A stretch of 57,130 bases of DNA from Lachnoclostridium sp. UBA1308 (GCA_002307215.1 DBTU01000057.1:44955-102084), one strand, 5' to 3'. Numbered from the stretch's first letter, positions 1 to 8,459 are shown. Notes: a model not told the origin generated them from the letters alone. Made by a program: numbers and translations.

Positions 1-72
1 AAATACTCCTATATGGAAATCATTTCTATCCAAGTCTGGATGTATCTCTTTGAAGGCTAAACTGTAACATGG
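1..72 (+). repeat. Copy A of a dispersed structured repeat (CCTATATGG family)
   Basis: This stretch contains CTCCTATATGGAAATCA, then TATCTCTTTGA, then GGCTAAACTGTAAC. Two relatives in inverted orientation lie at 19557-19719 and share the CCTATATGGAAA start and the GCTGAACTGYAA end. The window edge cuts off anything to the left, so this may be half of a larger inverted element. It could be a MITE-like repeat or a structured untranslated RNA; no protein is evident. Confidence 0.5.
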
Positions 73-97
73 TAACTGATAACCTGCTGTTCGGTTA

Positions 98-126
98 TTG
101 ACATATGCCAATAATAGATTTATTAT
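98..126 (+). promoter_or_regulatory. Predicted sigma-A promoter for the NifX-like gene
   Basis: TTGACA at 98-103 and TATTAT at 121-126 are separated by 17 bases, a near-consensus vegetative promoter. It leaves an untranslated leader of about 70 bases before the ATG at 204. A short inverted repeat (ATAACC...GGTTAT, about 82-100) overlaps the -35 region and could be an operator. Confidence 0.55.
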
Positions 127-203
127 ATTGTTTAGTAGGCATAGGCAACCGAATTACTAATTGCATTTATACCTTAATAATTATTCTAAAGGAGTCCTTA
201 AAA

Positions 204-557
204 ATGAAAATTGCATTACCAACACATCATGATCAAATTGACAGCCATTTTGGTCATTGCGAATACTATACGTTATTTACGACAAATGGCCAAACTATTG
301 TAGATCAAGAAATTATGGAATCTCCCACCGGCTGTGGCTGTAAATCAGATATTGCACCGATCCTCGCTAACATGGGTGTTAAAATTATGCTTGCCGGAAA
401 TATGGGCGATGGAGCTGTGAACGTTTTAAATAACGCAGGCATTGAAGTAGTCCGCGGATGTTCCGGAAATGTTAAAGACGTTGCCCTTGCATGGCTTGCC
501 GGATCCATCGCTGATTCAGGCGACTCCTGCCATGAGCATGAAGACTGCCAGCACTAA
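204..557 (+). CDS. NifX/NifB-C-like dinitrogenase iron-molybdenum cofactor family protein
   Basis: This 117-residue single-domain protein belongs to the family that includes NifX, NafY and the C-terminal part of NifB, which carry or protect Fe-S and FeMo-co-like clusters. It begins MKIALPT and carries the typical SHFGHCEYY motif at residues 14-22, a GCGC pair near residue 43, and a His/Cys-rich tail (CHEHEDCQH) that could bind metal. The ATG at 204 is chosen because AAAGGAG lies at 188-194; an upstream ATG at 105 has no such site and would add an unrelated hydrophobic leader. It is the only plus-strand member of this group; two paralogues lie on the minus strand at 2194 and 4334. Function beyond metal-cluster handling is inference. 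Confidence 0.85.
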   Translation: MKIALPTHHDQIDSHFGHCEYYTLFTTNGQTIVDQEIMESPTGCGCKSDIAPILANMGVKIMLAGNMGDGAVNVLNNAGIEVVRGCSGNVKDVALAWLAGSIADSGDSCHEHEDCQH

Positions 558-572
558 AGCATATCCAATACA

Positions 573-649
573 AAAACCTCCATATGGCCATTGTGATGTT
601 CCCCGGTCTAGCAGACAATGGGCACTACATTGGTCAGTATGGAGGTTTT
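573..649. terminator. Bidirectional hairpin between convergent genes
   Basis: AAAACCTCCATA (573-584) pairs perfectly with TATGGAGGTTTT (638-649), giving A and T tracts on both sides. It sits between the convergent genes ending at 557 and 668, so it can end transcription from either side. The loop is long and contains further pairing. Confidence 0.7.
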
Positions 650-667
650 CTTAATTTTATACGAAAG

Positions 668-1144
668 CTAGGAATCCATTCTTCCATGACGTCTACAATT
701 CTTATGGCAAAACTTACCTTTACAATTATCTTCGCATGCCACCTTAACAGACCCACAATCAGGGCAAACATATTTACCGTTTTTTATTATCTCAAGGTTT
801 TCATAACTCTCTTTCCACTCTTTACCACAATCAAAACACCTTATCGGACAAATATTACGGGTAAAGTTACCACCTTCAATATGAATCGTTTTCCCGTTAA
901 TTAAGCTATCTGCCAACTTCTCACGTGCCGAAAGTAAGATACGTTGGAAGGTTGGTCTTGAAACCTCCATTTTTTCCGCACACTCGCTTTGTTCCAAACC
1001 TTCTAAATCTTTTAGACGTATTGCCTCTACTTCTTCAAGTTTTAAGATGTTTTCCGGTAATTCGGTTACATCTGTTTCCGAGGGTATGAAATAAGGTATC
1101 GCCGGTATATGTTCAATTTTTCGCCATTTTGTAGGTCTTGCCAT
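668..1144 (-). CDS. DUF134 family DNA-binding protein
   Basis: A 158-residue protein starting MARPTKWRKIEHIP, the usual start of the DUF134 family. Residues about 30-85 form a sigma-70 region 4-like helix-turn-helix (EAIRLKDLEGLEQSECAEKM, then VSRPTFQRIL). The C-terminal third has a Cys-rich zinc-ribbon-like part: CPIRCFDCG, CPDCG, then a CEDNCKGKFCHKNC cluster. DUF134 genes commonly sit beside NifX-like and MinD-like ATPase genes in anaerobes, as here, so a regulator of this cluster is a reasonable inference. The DNA target and any metal or cluster signal are unknown. Confidence 0.85.
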   Translation of the reverse strand: MARPTKWRKIEHIPAIPYFIPSETDVTELPENILKLEEVEAIRLKDLEGLEQSECAEKMEVSRPTFQRILLSAREKLADSLINGKTIHIEGGNFTRNICPIRCFDCGKEWKESYENLEIIKNGKYVCPDCGSVKVACEDNCKGKFCHKNCRRHGRMDS

Positions 1145-1324
1145 TTATTACTCCTTAATACTTCTTTTGTTTTATGCTGATAAAATAATAATATCTGATT
1201 TATTGAAATTGTCAATAAATTCATTTCTGGAATGATTTACGTATAAATTCTTTCTTAGAATTATTTTGCTGTTTCCTTCAAAGGACATCTGCTGACAGAG
1301 ATGGGACTTTTTGATTTTTATGAA

Positions 1325-2161
1325 TTATATCTCTATTACATTGCCTGTATTATTTATAAGGAACTGTTCGTTAAATTCCTGACTGATACACCGAATGCCT
1401 TCCTCACCTGTGCAATGAGACACTCCCATTAACTGTATTTTCATCGTTTTCAATGCTTCCATTGTCTTTTTCCTTCTTACTTCATCCGCATCAATCAAAT
1501 GAGTTCCTCCTATTACCGCGTATATCGGCATGTTAATTCTTTCCGATATTGTGTTTAAGATATTAACTATGCCAACATGAGAGCATCCTACAATTACAAC
1601 CAGGCCTTTTTCCGTCGCTATACCAAGTGAAATCTCATCATCAAATTCATCCGGTAAAAAAGAAGTATTCTCCTTCACAAAGAATTTGCTGTTTCTTATT
1701 TCAAAATCTGTACTCTTTCCGAAATGATGAAAAATCATAAGGCGTTCTGTTAAATACATCATATCTTCCTTGACTTTTTTTAAAGAAATTTTGTTTTGGT
1801 CTATAAATGCTTCATCAAATGAATTTCCGTTATATTTATACCCATCTTCGGAAACGGCTTTATATTTTGGCTGAAAGAATTCATCTCCAACAATCAATTG
1901 TAAAAACTGATAGGCTGATTCAACCAATTTTATAAAACCACCGCTATGATCGTAATGTCCATGACTAATCACGACATAATCCAAGCCCTCTAAACTTATA
2001 TTCAATGCCTCCGAATTCTTTAGAAAATCTCCACTTTGTCCGGTGTCGAACAAAATACGTTTTCCGTCTGTTTCAACAAGTAAAGATAACCCATGCTCAT
2101 AGTATAATTTATTTTGATCATCCGGACTATTTTCAATTAGTGTTGTTATCCTCAATTCCAT
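1325..2161 (-). CDS. Metallo-beta-lactamase fold hydrolase
   Basis: A 278-residue MBL-fold protein with DTG near residue 39, the metal motif HGHYDH (His67, His69, Asp71, His72), a later GCSH motif near residue 193 and GGTHL near 219. This pattern fits the subgroup annotated as dihydropterin ribofuranosylaminobenzene phosphate synthase-like, present in many organisms that do not make methanopterin. It is followed closely upstream by a NifX-like gene (start 2550), and such hydrolases are often co-clustered with NifX/MinD genes. The substrate is unknown. All metal-binding residues are present, so it is probably active. Confidence 0.85.
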   Translation of the reverse strand: MELRITTLIENSPDDQNKLYYEHGLSLLVETDGKRILFDTGQSGDFLKNSEALNISLEGLDYVVISHGHYDHSGGFIKLVESAYQFLQLIVGDEFFQPKYKAVSEDGYKYNGNSFDEAFIDQNKISLKKVKEDMMYLTERLMIFHHFGKSTDFEIRNSKFFVKENTSFLPDEFDDEISLGIATEKGLVVIVGCSHVGIVNILNTISERINMPIYAVIGGTHLIDADEVRRKKTMEALKTMKIQLMGVSHCTGEEGIRCISQEFNEQFLINNTGNVIEI

Positions 2162-2193
2162 TGTTCATTTCCTTCTCTGATCATTTACTTTTC

Positions 2194-2550
2194 TTAATCG
2201 TTACAGTGTCCCTCGTGCTCATGTTCCCTGCATACACTTCCTGTTGATTTTAATACTCCACCTATATATTGCTTTACAACATCATCTGCTATGCCCCGGG
2301 CTCCAACAATAACTTCAATTCCATTTTCATTAAAAAGATCAATCGCAGTTTCACCCATTCCTCCTGCAATAATTACATTTGCCTGCTGTTCTTTTAAAAA
2401 CACCGGAAGATACCCGGGTCTATGCCCTGGATTTGCAATAAAAACTTTATTTGCTACTTCCACCTTATCAACCTCATACATAGTAAAACCTTCACAATGT
2501 CCAAAATGTCCACTTACCATATTTCCTTCACTTGCTACTGCTACTTTCAT
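2194..2550 (-). CDS. NifX/NifB-C-like iron-molybdenum cofactor family protein
   Basis: A 118-residue paralogue of the protein at 204, starting MKVAVASEGNMVSGHFGHCE. It has the SGHFGHC motif, a central glycine-rich VIIAGGMGETA segment and a CREHEHEGHCND tail rich in His and Cys. The ATG at 2550 is preferred because GGAGG ends 8 bases upstream; an in-frame TTG at 2556 lies too close to that site. It is the upstream neighbour of the MBL hydrolase and lies downstream of the two MinD-type ATPases, in the same direction, suggesting one operon. Confidence 0.85.
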   Translation of the reverse strand: MKVAVASEGNMVSGHFGHCEGFTMYEVDKVEVANKVFIANPGHRPGYLPVFLKEQQANVIIAGGMGETAIDLFNENGIEVIVGARGIADDVVKQYIGGVLKSTGSVCREHEHEGHCND

Positions 2551-2621
2551 CTTCAATTCCTCCTATTATAATTTGTTTATATTCCCGACAATAGAATTGA
2601 CATTTCAATTCATCTTGCAGG

Positions 2622-3482
2622 TTAAAAATCCTTTGTAGTCATAATACGATTCATACATATCCACATTTCCTCAATCGCTTTTCTTGCCGGGCTATCTCTA
2701 AATTCAGTAATTGGCCTTAAGGAATTAACAGATTCCATGACTTTTTTATCAAAAGGTATTTTACCTACTACGGAAAGCTTCTGTTCTTTTGCGAAATCTT
2801 CAATTTGCGAAGACATTTCCTGATTGATATCATACTTATTGATACAGACCATAACTTGAGTTTCAAAGCGTTCTGCAAGTTCTAGAATTCTTTTCAAATC
2901 ACCAAGTCCTGATTTAGTCGGCTCCGTAATAATCAGTACAAAATTGGTATCCGTAATGGAAGCAATCACTGCGCATCCGATTCCCGGTGAGCCGTCAATC
3001 ATTGTAATACCGTTATCTTCTTCAAAACGTTTCACATTCCTCCTAAGATATGTTACTAATTTCCCAGAGCCCTCACTTCCGACTCCCATCCTGGCTCTTG
3101 AAATAATTCCTTTTTCGGTTTGCGTCAAAAACGCGTCAGCTGTTTTTTCATCTTCCAGCGATATCGCTTTCCGTGGACAGACAATTGTACAGGCTCCGCA
3201 GCCCTCACAGGTAAAAGGATCAACCATTGCATTTTTGATGGCACCAAACTTACAGACTTCTTCGCAGATATCACATTCGATACAAAGGCTCCCATTTATC
3301 TGTGCTTTTTTGCCACCATAAAAATCTTTCTTTTCAATATCCCTTCCCTGATAAAAGAGATAAAGATTTGGGGCATCCACATCACAATCAACTTTGATTA
3401 CTTTTTTCGCAAGTTCAGATAAAGCTGCCACAACGGTTGTTTTTCCTGTTCCGCCTTTTCCGCTTAACACTGATATCACCAT
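2622..3482 (-). CDS. MinD-superfamily P-loop ATPase with inserted 4Fe-4S ferredoxin domain (second of pair)
   Basis: A 286-residue protein of the Mrp/MinD type. The deviant Walker A motif GKGGTGKTT is near residues 8-16, and DCDVDAPN follows at about 34-41. A two-cluster ferredoxin insert (CIECDICEEVCKFGA, then CEGCGACTIVCPRKA) fills about residues 65-110, and an IDGSPGIGC switch-like segment lies near 163. Such ATPases are thought to load or transfer Fe-S or metal clusters. Its start overlaps the stop of the next ATPase (ATGGTGA), so the two are translationally coupled and probably act as a heterodimer. Confidence 0.9.
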   Translation of the reverse strand: MVISVLSGKGGTGKTTVVAALSELAKKVIKVDCDVDAPNLYLFYQGRDIEKKDFYGGKKAQINGSLCIECDICEEVCKFGAIKNAMVDPFTCEGCGACTIVCPRKAISLEDEKTADAFLTQTEKGIISRARMGVGSEGSGKLVTYLRRNVKRFEEDNGITMIDGSPGIGCAVIASITDTNFVLIITEPTKSGLGDLKRILELAERFETQVMVCINKYDINQEMSSQIEDFAKEQKLSVVGKIPFDKKVMESVNSLRPITEFRDSPARKAIEEMWICMNRIMTTKDF

Positions 3483-4303
3483 GCGAATGCCTCCTTTATC
3501 TTATTCGCTAACTGATCAAATATTCTTTTATGAAATTCGTCATCACACAACATCATTCCCTTTGAATAAAATGCTGCCGCCTCCATACTGTAAGGAACTG
3601 TTCCGTACAATAAAATTTTATTTTCTCTACAATAACTTTTTACTATATTTTCTTTTTCATCATCCTTATTGATTATAATCCCATATGGTATTTTAAAAAG
3701 CTTTACCAGCTCAACCGCCATTTTTAGATCATGTAATCCGAATTCAGACGGTTCTGTAACAAGAATTGCCGCAGTTGCATACTTTAGAGCACTCTCAACG
3801 TTACAGGAGGTACCCGGCGGACAATCTATAAAATGATCTTCTTCCGGTAAATTACCAAGCAGTCTTCTTATCACCGGAACAGCCATCGGCTCACCAACGT
3901 TCAAAATTCCCCTGTAACAATTGACGTCCTTCACAGATCCGCTTTCCAGCTTTCCTATCGAACGCTTCGTATAAGCGATTGCTCCTGTTTTGCAGACCAG
4001 CTTACATGCTCCACAGTCATGGCACAGTTTTTCAAAAGCTACAATTTCCTTCCCTGCTTTCGCCAGTGCATGAAATTGACATACTTTTGCACATGCTCCG
4101 CACAACTCACACTTTTCCCTGTCAATGATCGGATACTCCGCAAAAACATCCTCACATTTTTGAATGGAAGGATTTAAAAATATAAACCCATTTGGTTCTT
4201 CTACATCACAATCTACATAACTAACACCTAAGGTCATTGCAAGATTAGTAGATACCGTTGTTTTTCCGGTTCCTCCTTTTCCGCTAAGTATTGCCACCTT
4301 CAT
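3476..4303 (-). CDS. MinD-superfamily P-loop ATPase with inserted 4Fe-4S ferredoxin domain (first of pair)
   Basis: A 275-residue paralogue of the adjacent ATPase, starting MKVAILSGKGGTGKTT. It has DCDVEEPNG, a double ferredoxin insert (CELCGACAKVCQFHA and CHDCGACKLVCKTGA) and the switch-like IDCPPGTSC segment. An earlier in-frame ATG at 4333 would add ten residues but directly abuts the upstream gene's stop; the ATG at 4303 restores the family start. The paired ATPases with flanking NifX-like proteins form the known anaerobe cluster associated with metal-cluster assembly. The client protein is not identified. Confidence 0.9.
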   Translation of the reverse strand: MKVAILSGKGGTGKTTVSTNLAMTLGVSYVDCDVEEPNGFIFLNPSIQKCEDVFAEYPIIDREKCELCGACAKVCQFHALAKAGKEIVAFEKLCHDCGACKLVCKTGAIAYTKRSIGKLESGSVKDVNCYRGILNVGEPMAVPVIRRLLGNLPEEDHFIDCPPGTSCNVESALKYATAAILVTEPSEFGLHDLKMAVELVKLFKIPYGIIINKDDEKENIVKSYCRENKILLYGTVPYSMEAAAFYSKGMMLCDDEFHKRIFDQLANKIKEAFAW

Positions 4304-4333
4304 GCCAACTCCCATCTGTGTGCTTTGGCACAC

Positions 4334-4696
4334 CTACTTCATTCCATGATGTGCATTCCCTGCAGCATTAATCTCCGGAAGTTGATTTTTATGAAACCTT
4401 TCAATTGCTCCAAATACAGGAATTTCTTCACAGCTGTATGCTTTCATTTCTGCTTTTTCTACCAGTTCATATGCATTTGGTCCAAGATTGCCGGTAATAA
4501 TTATTGAAACATTTTCATCTATCAACTGACTCGCTGCAGCAATTCCGGCACCCTGGCCTGAAGCTACCCCCAGGTTACCGATTACCTTAAAATCATCAGT
4601 CACTGTGTCGAAAACCAGAAAATAATCGCATCTTCCAAATCTTCTGTCCAAGAGGCTCTCTTTATTCTGTCCTGTTGCTGATACCGCAATTTTCAT
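4334..4696 (-). CDS. NifX/NifB-C-like iron-molybdenum cofactor family protein
   Basis: A 120-residue third paralogue, starting MKIAVSATGQNKESLLDRRFGRCDYF. The RRFGRC motif replaces the SHFGHC of the other two, so the first cluster-binding position lacks the His pair. A CEEIPVFGA segment follows, and the C-terminus has only two His residues rather than a metal-rich tail. It is the first gene of the minus-strand operon running to 1325. The different motif suggests a role distinct from its paralogues. Confidence 0.85.
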   Translation of the reverse strand: MKIAVSATGQNKESLLDRRFGRCDYFLVFDTVTDDFKVIGNLGVASGQGAGIAAASQLIDENVSIIITGNLGPNAYELVEKAEMKAYSCEEIPVFGAIERFHKNQLPEINAAGNAHHGMK

Positions 4697-4881
4697 ATAT
4701 TTTCCTCACTTTCATATATCTATTCTTATTATGGGCATATGCTTATTATTATATTACTAGTTAATTTTATTTTTGTCAAATGCTCATTTCAAATCATAGT
4801 AATTTTTACATTTGCTTTGATTTCCCCTATCAAGTAACTAAAAATTAATTGAAGTTTATGTGCCCGCCGGGCGCACAATAG

Positions 4882-4921
4882 AAAAAGGGGATTGTTGTTT
4901 ACTGCTCAACAATCCCTTTTT
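4882..4921 (-). terminator. Rho-independent terminator after the C_GCAxxG_C_C gene
   Basis: AAAAAGGGGATTGTTG pairs with CAACAATCCCTTTTT around a short loop, with one bulged G. It lies 30 bases beyond the stop of the minus-strand gene at 4952 and provides a U-tract in that direction. Confidence 0.75.
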
Positions 4922-4951
4922 ATAACGAATGACCTATTCCTATATATTAAT

Positions 4952-5428
4952 TTACTTATTTTCCTCGATGTATTTTTCCATAATATCAGCTGCCATTCCG
5001 ACTAATTCAACGCAGGGTCTCTTCTTATAATACTCCGCAGTACGTAACTCGGGTACCGGGCTATCTTTGCCTGCTCCCAATCCTAACAACTCCCTGCATA
5101 TGATAGAATGATTTTGTTCCTCGAACTCCTTGGCTAGGTATTGAATTCTTTTATAATGCTCTGTTTTTGATACATGATCCTTGGGATCTACATACCCATA
5201 AATCATTCCGGCCACCATAAACATACCTGTCACCGCACCGCAAACTTCTCGAAGCCTTCCCATTCCCCCCCCAAAAGAAGAACTGATTTTTAGTGCTGTA
5301 TTAAAATCCATGTCATACTTATCGTTAAACGCTAAAAACACTGATTGTGAACAATTATAACCTTGTTTAAAATATGCTCCCGCCAATTCTGAATGTACCT
5401 TTTTTGTCTTATCTATTTCCTGGTTCAC
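4952..5428 (-). CDS. C_GCAxxG_C_C family redox-type protein
   Basis: A 158-residue protein of the C-GCAxxG-C-C family, seen in GYNCSQSVF (residues about 24-32), GGGMGRLREVCGAVTG (about 53-68), ICRELLG and a late CVEL. Members are small Cys-rich proteins often encoded near redox and metal-cluster genes; some have N-terminal TAT or haem partners, but none is seen here. The conserved cysteines may bind a metal or an Fe-S cluster. It is a single transcription unit with its own terminator, lying between the NifX/MinD operon and the ModD-like gene. Confidence 0.8.
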   Translation of the reverse strand: MNQEIDKTKKVHSELAGAYFKQGYNCSQSVFLAFNDKYDMDFNTALKISSSFGGGMGRLREVCGAVTGMFMVAGMIYGYVDPKDHVSKTEHYKRIQYLAKEFEEQNHSIICRELLGLGAGKDSPVPELRTAEYYKKRPCVELVGMAADIMEKYIEENK

Positions 5429-5777
5429 TTTGACAATATCCTCATTACTTTCTACATTTTCATATTAATATATTAGATTATTTTTAGCATATGCTCTAAA
5501 TATATTTTATCAAAATAAAATTATATGTCAAACACTTTATATAATCACCTTCCATATCTATATATTCACCCTCCTTGCCTATGATAAGCGTGCCTGGAGC
5601 TTCATTATGTGCAGATTTACAAAACAATAAACAAAACAGAAGTAATTATATGGAATACAACATATAGCATTTTATTAAATAAGAGTTATAATTAAAAAAC
5701 GGTACTTTGTACATCACGAGACATAACAACATCAATAAAAGTGGTCGGAACCTAAAAAATGCGAAGGAGAGATAGAT
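5429..5777. other. Divergent intergenic region, no gene seen
   Basis: This 349-base AT-rich spacer separates the minus-strand C_GCAxxG_C_C gene from the plus-strand ModD-like gene, so it must hold both promoters. TATAAT at 5687-5692 could be a -10 box for the latter, but the matching -35 is poor. I see no open frame or clear structured RNA. Confidence 0.4.
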
Positions 5778-6620
5778 ATGTATATTTCTGATGAGACGAT
5801 AGATAAACTTATTAGTGAAGATGTTCCATATTTTGATTTAACAACATGGGTGCTTGATATAGGGTCGCAGCAAGGAAGAATTCAATTTTTCAGTCGAGAA
5901 AATGCCGTATTATGTGGAACAGAAGAGGTTGTAAGAATATTTGAAAAATTCAAAATACAAACTATATTCAGTCTACCTTCAGGAACTATGATTGAACCCA
6001 ATCAGATTTTTTTGGAGGGGGAAGGACGAGCTGATGCACTACATCTGGCGTGGAAGGTATCACAAAATCTACTTGACAGCTGTTCCGGCATTGCAACAAA
6101 AACAAAGAGAATCAATGATACGGTAAGAGCAATCAATCCACAGATTTCAGTAGTCAGCACCAGAAAAAGCTTTCCCGGAATTAAACAGTTATGCGTCAAA
6201 GCCGTTTTGCAGGGAGGCGGTTTTCCTCATAGATTAGGGCTTTCCGAAACGGTACTAGTGTTTAAACAGCACATGAACTTTTGCGGAGGAATGGATGGAT
6301 TTATTGCTCTTATCCCACAGTTAAAGCATAAAATCAGTGAAAAAAAGTTGATTGTTGAAGCCGAGTCTATGGAAGATGGAATTCGTCTTGCTAAGGCCGG
6401 AGTAGATGGTATTCAGTTTGATAAGCTAAGTGTTGAATCGCTATCGAAAGGAATTCCGGTGATACGGGAAATTGATCGAAAAATAGTTTTGCTTGCTGCA
6501 GGTGGAGTAGATGAACACAATGCCGCACAGTATGCATTGACAGGTGTTGATGTAATAGTTAGCACCAGTCTTTTCCATGCTAAACCTACTGATATTGGAG
6601 TTAAAATAAATCCGCTGTAA
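5778..6620 (+). CDS. modD: ModD-like (nicotinate-nucleotide pyrophosphorylase homologue)
   Basis: A 280-residue protein homologous to quinolinate phosphoribosyltransferase and closest in features to ModD, a family found next to molybdate transport genes. The N-terminal MYISDETIDKLISEDVPYFD and the TRKSFPGIKQLCVKAVLQGG segment (about residues 128-147) with following HRLGLSETVLVFKQH match ModD rather than NadC. No nadA or nadB is nearby, supporting this over NAD synthesis. It has GAAGGAGAG before the ATG. The reaction of ModD is not established; a link to molybdenum or another metal cofactor is supported only by family context and the NifX-rich neighbourhood. Confidence 0.8.
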   Translation: MYISDETIDKLISEDVPYFDLTTWVLDIGSQQGRIQFFSRENAVLCGTEEVVRIFEKFKIQTIFSLPSGTMIEPNQIFLEGEGRADALHLAWKVSQNLLDSCSGIATKTKRINDTVRAINPQISVVSTRKSFPGIKQLCVKAVLQGGGFPHRLGLSETVLVFKQHMNFCGGMDGFIALIPQLKHKISEKKLIVEAESMEDGIRLAKAGVDGIQFDKLSVESLSKGIPVIREIDRKIVLLAAGGVDEHNAAQYALTGVDVIVSTSLFHAKPTDIGVKINPL

Positions 6621-6677
6621 TAATTTAAGTAAATTCTCTTCTTATGGAATAGAACGTAATGCAAAATAGTCAACCTA

Positions 6678-6740
6678 ATAAAAGCCACTTACTTGGCAAG
6701 GATTAGTTATGCATAATCTTACCCGGAAAGTGGTTTTTAT
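6678..6740 (+). terminator. Rho-independent terminator after the ModD-like gene
   Basis: ATAAAAGCCACTT (6678-6690) pairs with AAGTGGTTTTTAT (6728-6740), with a second inner pairing GATTA/TAATC. It lies between convergent genes and ends in a T-tract on the plus strand. Confidence 0.7.
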
Positions 6741-6774
6741 ATGTCTATTGCGTTGAAATTATAGATTAATCTTA

Positions 6775-7266
6775 CTAGAGCAGATCTACCTTTGAAAAAT
6801 CTATGTTACCATTTTCCAGAACAAGTCCGTCGTCAGCGTGGATATACTCTATCTTTCCTACAAACATCTCATGCGAGCCGGTTTTGATGGAATCAACCAC
6901 TGTGCATTCGATATTAATCGGACAATCTGACAGTATCGGAGCGGAGATAATTGTGCCGGGTACTGTATTAACGTGAATCGCCGCGAATTTATCACCGTCC
7001 TTCCGACTGTGACTGCCAAGGTAATCATACATCTCCTTGTTGTTTTTCCCTGTGATATTTACTACAAAGCTGCCGGTGTTTTTAACCATATGATAGGAAT
7101 ATCTCGAAGGGACAATCCCGACCATCAGCATAGGAGGGTCATAGCTGCAATTACAACAATATGCCACCACTAACGCATTCTCTTCTCCGTTTAGATCCCT
7201 GCAAGACACCAGAACCTTAGGGGCAGGCTGCAAGCATGGACTGATTTTTGCTTTACTTTTCTTCAT
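6775..7266 (-). CDS. Flavin reductase family protein
   Basis: A 163-residue flavin reductase-like (FMN-binding split barrel) protein. The features seen are PMLMVGIVPSRYSYHMVKNT near residues 46-65, the VVNI segment, a central NIECTVVDSIKTGSHEMFVG strand pair, and a short C-terminus. The ATG at 7266 follows AAAGGAG; an upstream start at 7296 lacks a site. It is divergently transcribed from an HxlR regulator, a pairing commonly seen with flavin- or quinone-reducing enzymes, so HxlR control is likely. The electron acceptor is unknown. Confidence 0.85.
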   Translation of the reverse strand: MKKSKAKISPCLQPAPKVLVSCRDLNGEENALVVAYCCNCSYDPPMLMVGIVPSRYSYHMVKNTGSFVVNITGKNNKEMYDYLGSHSRKDGDKFAAIHVNTVPGTIISAPILSDCPINIECTVVDSIKTGSHEMFVGKIEYIHADDGLVLENGNIDFSKVDLL

Positions 7267-7396
7267 TATTAATTTCTCCTTTACAAGAACAAGCACTATT
7301 TTATTGCTTAAATTGATTATAGATGGTATATTGAATTATGCAAGAACTCATATTATTAATACTAAGTAACAATAAAATGACTATAGGAGAAAAACG

Positions 7397-7765
7397 ATGC
7401 AAAAAAGTATTGAGGCGTTACAAATTTCCTGCGTTGACTGCCATGTGTCACAAGAAATGAAAAACGAGCTGTGCTACATCTGTGCTACGCAGCATATGAT
7501 TAATGGCAAATGGAAGCTATTGATCCTGTGGGCTTTGAGAAATGGAGTGAGAAGATTTTCTGCACTTCAAAGAGAAATTCCAAATGTTAAGCAAGGACCG
7601 CTTACCTCCCAGCTAAAGGAACTTATCGATAGTGGACTGATAAGCCGAAAATCATATAATGAGGTGCCTCCAAGGGTAGAATACAGCCTTACCGACAAGG
7701 GTGAAGGCTTTTTATTCGTACTTAATCAAATGGACACTTGGGCAAAAAAGAACCTTTTTTGTTGA
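7397..7765 (+). CDS. HxlR family transcriptional regulator
   Basis: A 122-residue winged-helix regulator of the HxlR/MarR-like type. The core includes MINGKWKLLILWALRNGVRR, then the RFSALQREIPNVKQGPLTSQ recognition helices, and a DSGLISRKSYNEVPPRVEYS wing. The N-terminal extension carries CVDCH and CYICATQ, four Cys residues before the winged helix; HxlR proteins of the redox-sensing type use such Cys residues, so thiol or metal sensing is possible. It is divergent from the flavin reductase with 130 bases between. Confidence 0.9.
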   Translation: MQKSIEALQISCVDCHVSQEMKNELCYICATQHMINGKWKLLILWALRNGVRRFSALQREIPNVKQGPLTSQLKELIDSGLISRKSYNEVPPRVEYSLTDKGEGFLFVLNQMDTWAKKNLFC

Positions 7766-7808
7766 TATATCTTTCGCTACAGATTTTTCTACAGCACATA
7801 TCAAATTA

Positions 7809-8057
7809 TCATAAGCCAGTTCTATATTCTCCCTTATAGACTCGCTTTGGAAGGTAATTTCTCTTTATTAATCCAAGTAAAATTCCTCCTCCAATTACCA
7901 ACAGAAGTGAAAGCATTTGTGACACACTTATTCCACAAAATAAGTAAAGGCTATCTGTCCTTAATCCCTCGATAAAAAACCTTGCTAATCCATATCCGAT
8001 AAAATAAGTAGCAAGTGAAAAAAACAGTAGTACGCGCGAATTAGCAGAATCCACCAC
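7809..8057 (-). pseudogene. C-terminal remnant of prolipoprotein diacylglyceryl transferase (lgt)
   Basis: The 82 residues correspond only to the end of Lgt: YGLARFFIEGLRTDSLYLF followed by VSQMLSLLLVIGG and a basic tail. A normal Lgt has about 250-280 residues with the catalytic His and Arg in the missing N-terminal part, so this cannot be active. No start context or earlier Lgt segments are visible upstream. It lies between HxlR and a ferredoxin gene and is probably a leftover of a lost copy. Confidence 0.75.
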
Positions 8058-8216
8058 AAGAATAAGTTTCTTACTCCTGCCTCATTAGAATTTATGTAAC
8101 TTTGCAATGTCCTATAACAAAATCAGAAATTTCTATGTGATTGTGTTACAGATAATACAGATTAATAATAATATAATGGGTTAAGAAATTGCAAGATATG
8201 AAAGGATGATAAAATC

Positions 8217-8408
8217 ATGAATACAAAAACATTAGTAGTTGTAAAAGGAAACTGTCCGCAAAACCATCCATGTCCCTCCGTTCCAATCTGCCCGGTAGAC
8301 GCTTTAAAACAAAACGGGTTTAACGCACCTACAGTAGACCTTGATGACTGTATTCGATGTGGAAAATGTACGAATTTCTGTCCGATGAACGCATTGGTAT
8401 TAGTCTGA
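8217..8408 (+). CDS. Small ferredoxin with one clear 4Fe-4S motif
   Basis: A 63-residue ferredoxin-like protein. CIRCGKCTNFCPMNA is a complete 4Fe-4S motif near residues 46-60, and the Cys before the first proline of the N-terminal part (CPQNHPCPSVPICPVDA) supplies a second, irregular cluster site with different spacing. It has GAAAGGATG before the ATG. It is followed after 51 bases by a rhodanese lipoprotein, suggesting a sulfur or redox role for the pair. The partner protein is not identified. Confidence 0.8.
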   Translation: MNTKTLVVVKGNCPQNHPCPSVPICPVDALKQNGFNAPTVDLDDCIRCGKCTNFCPMNALVLV

Positions 8409-8459
8409 TAATAACTGACCTTAAGCAATTGTGCTTTATAAGAGAAGGAGTTTACTTTC

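Noticed and set aside
305..508. Minus-strand frame opposite the NifX-like gene.
   Set aside because: A shadow of the coding strand, with no ribosome site.
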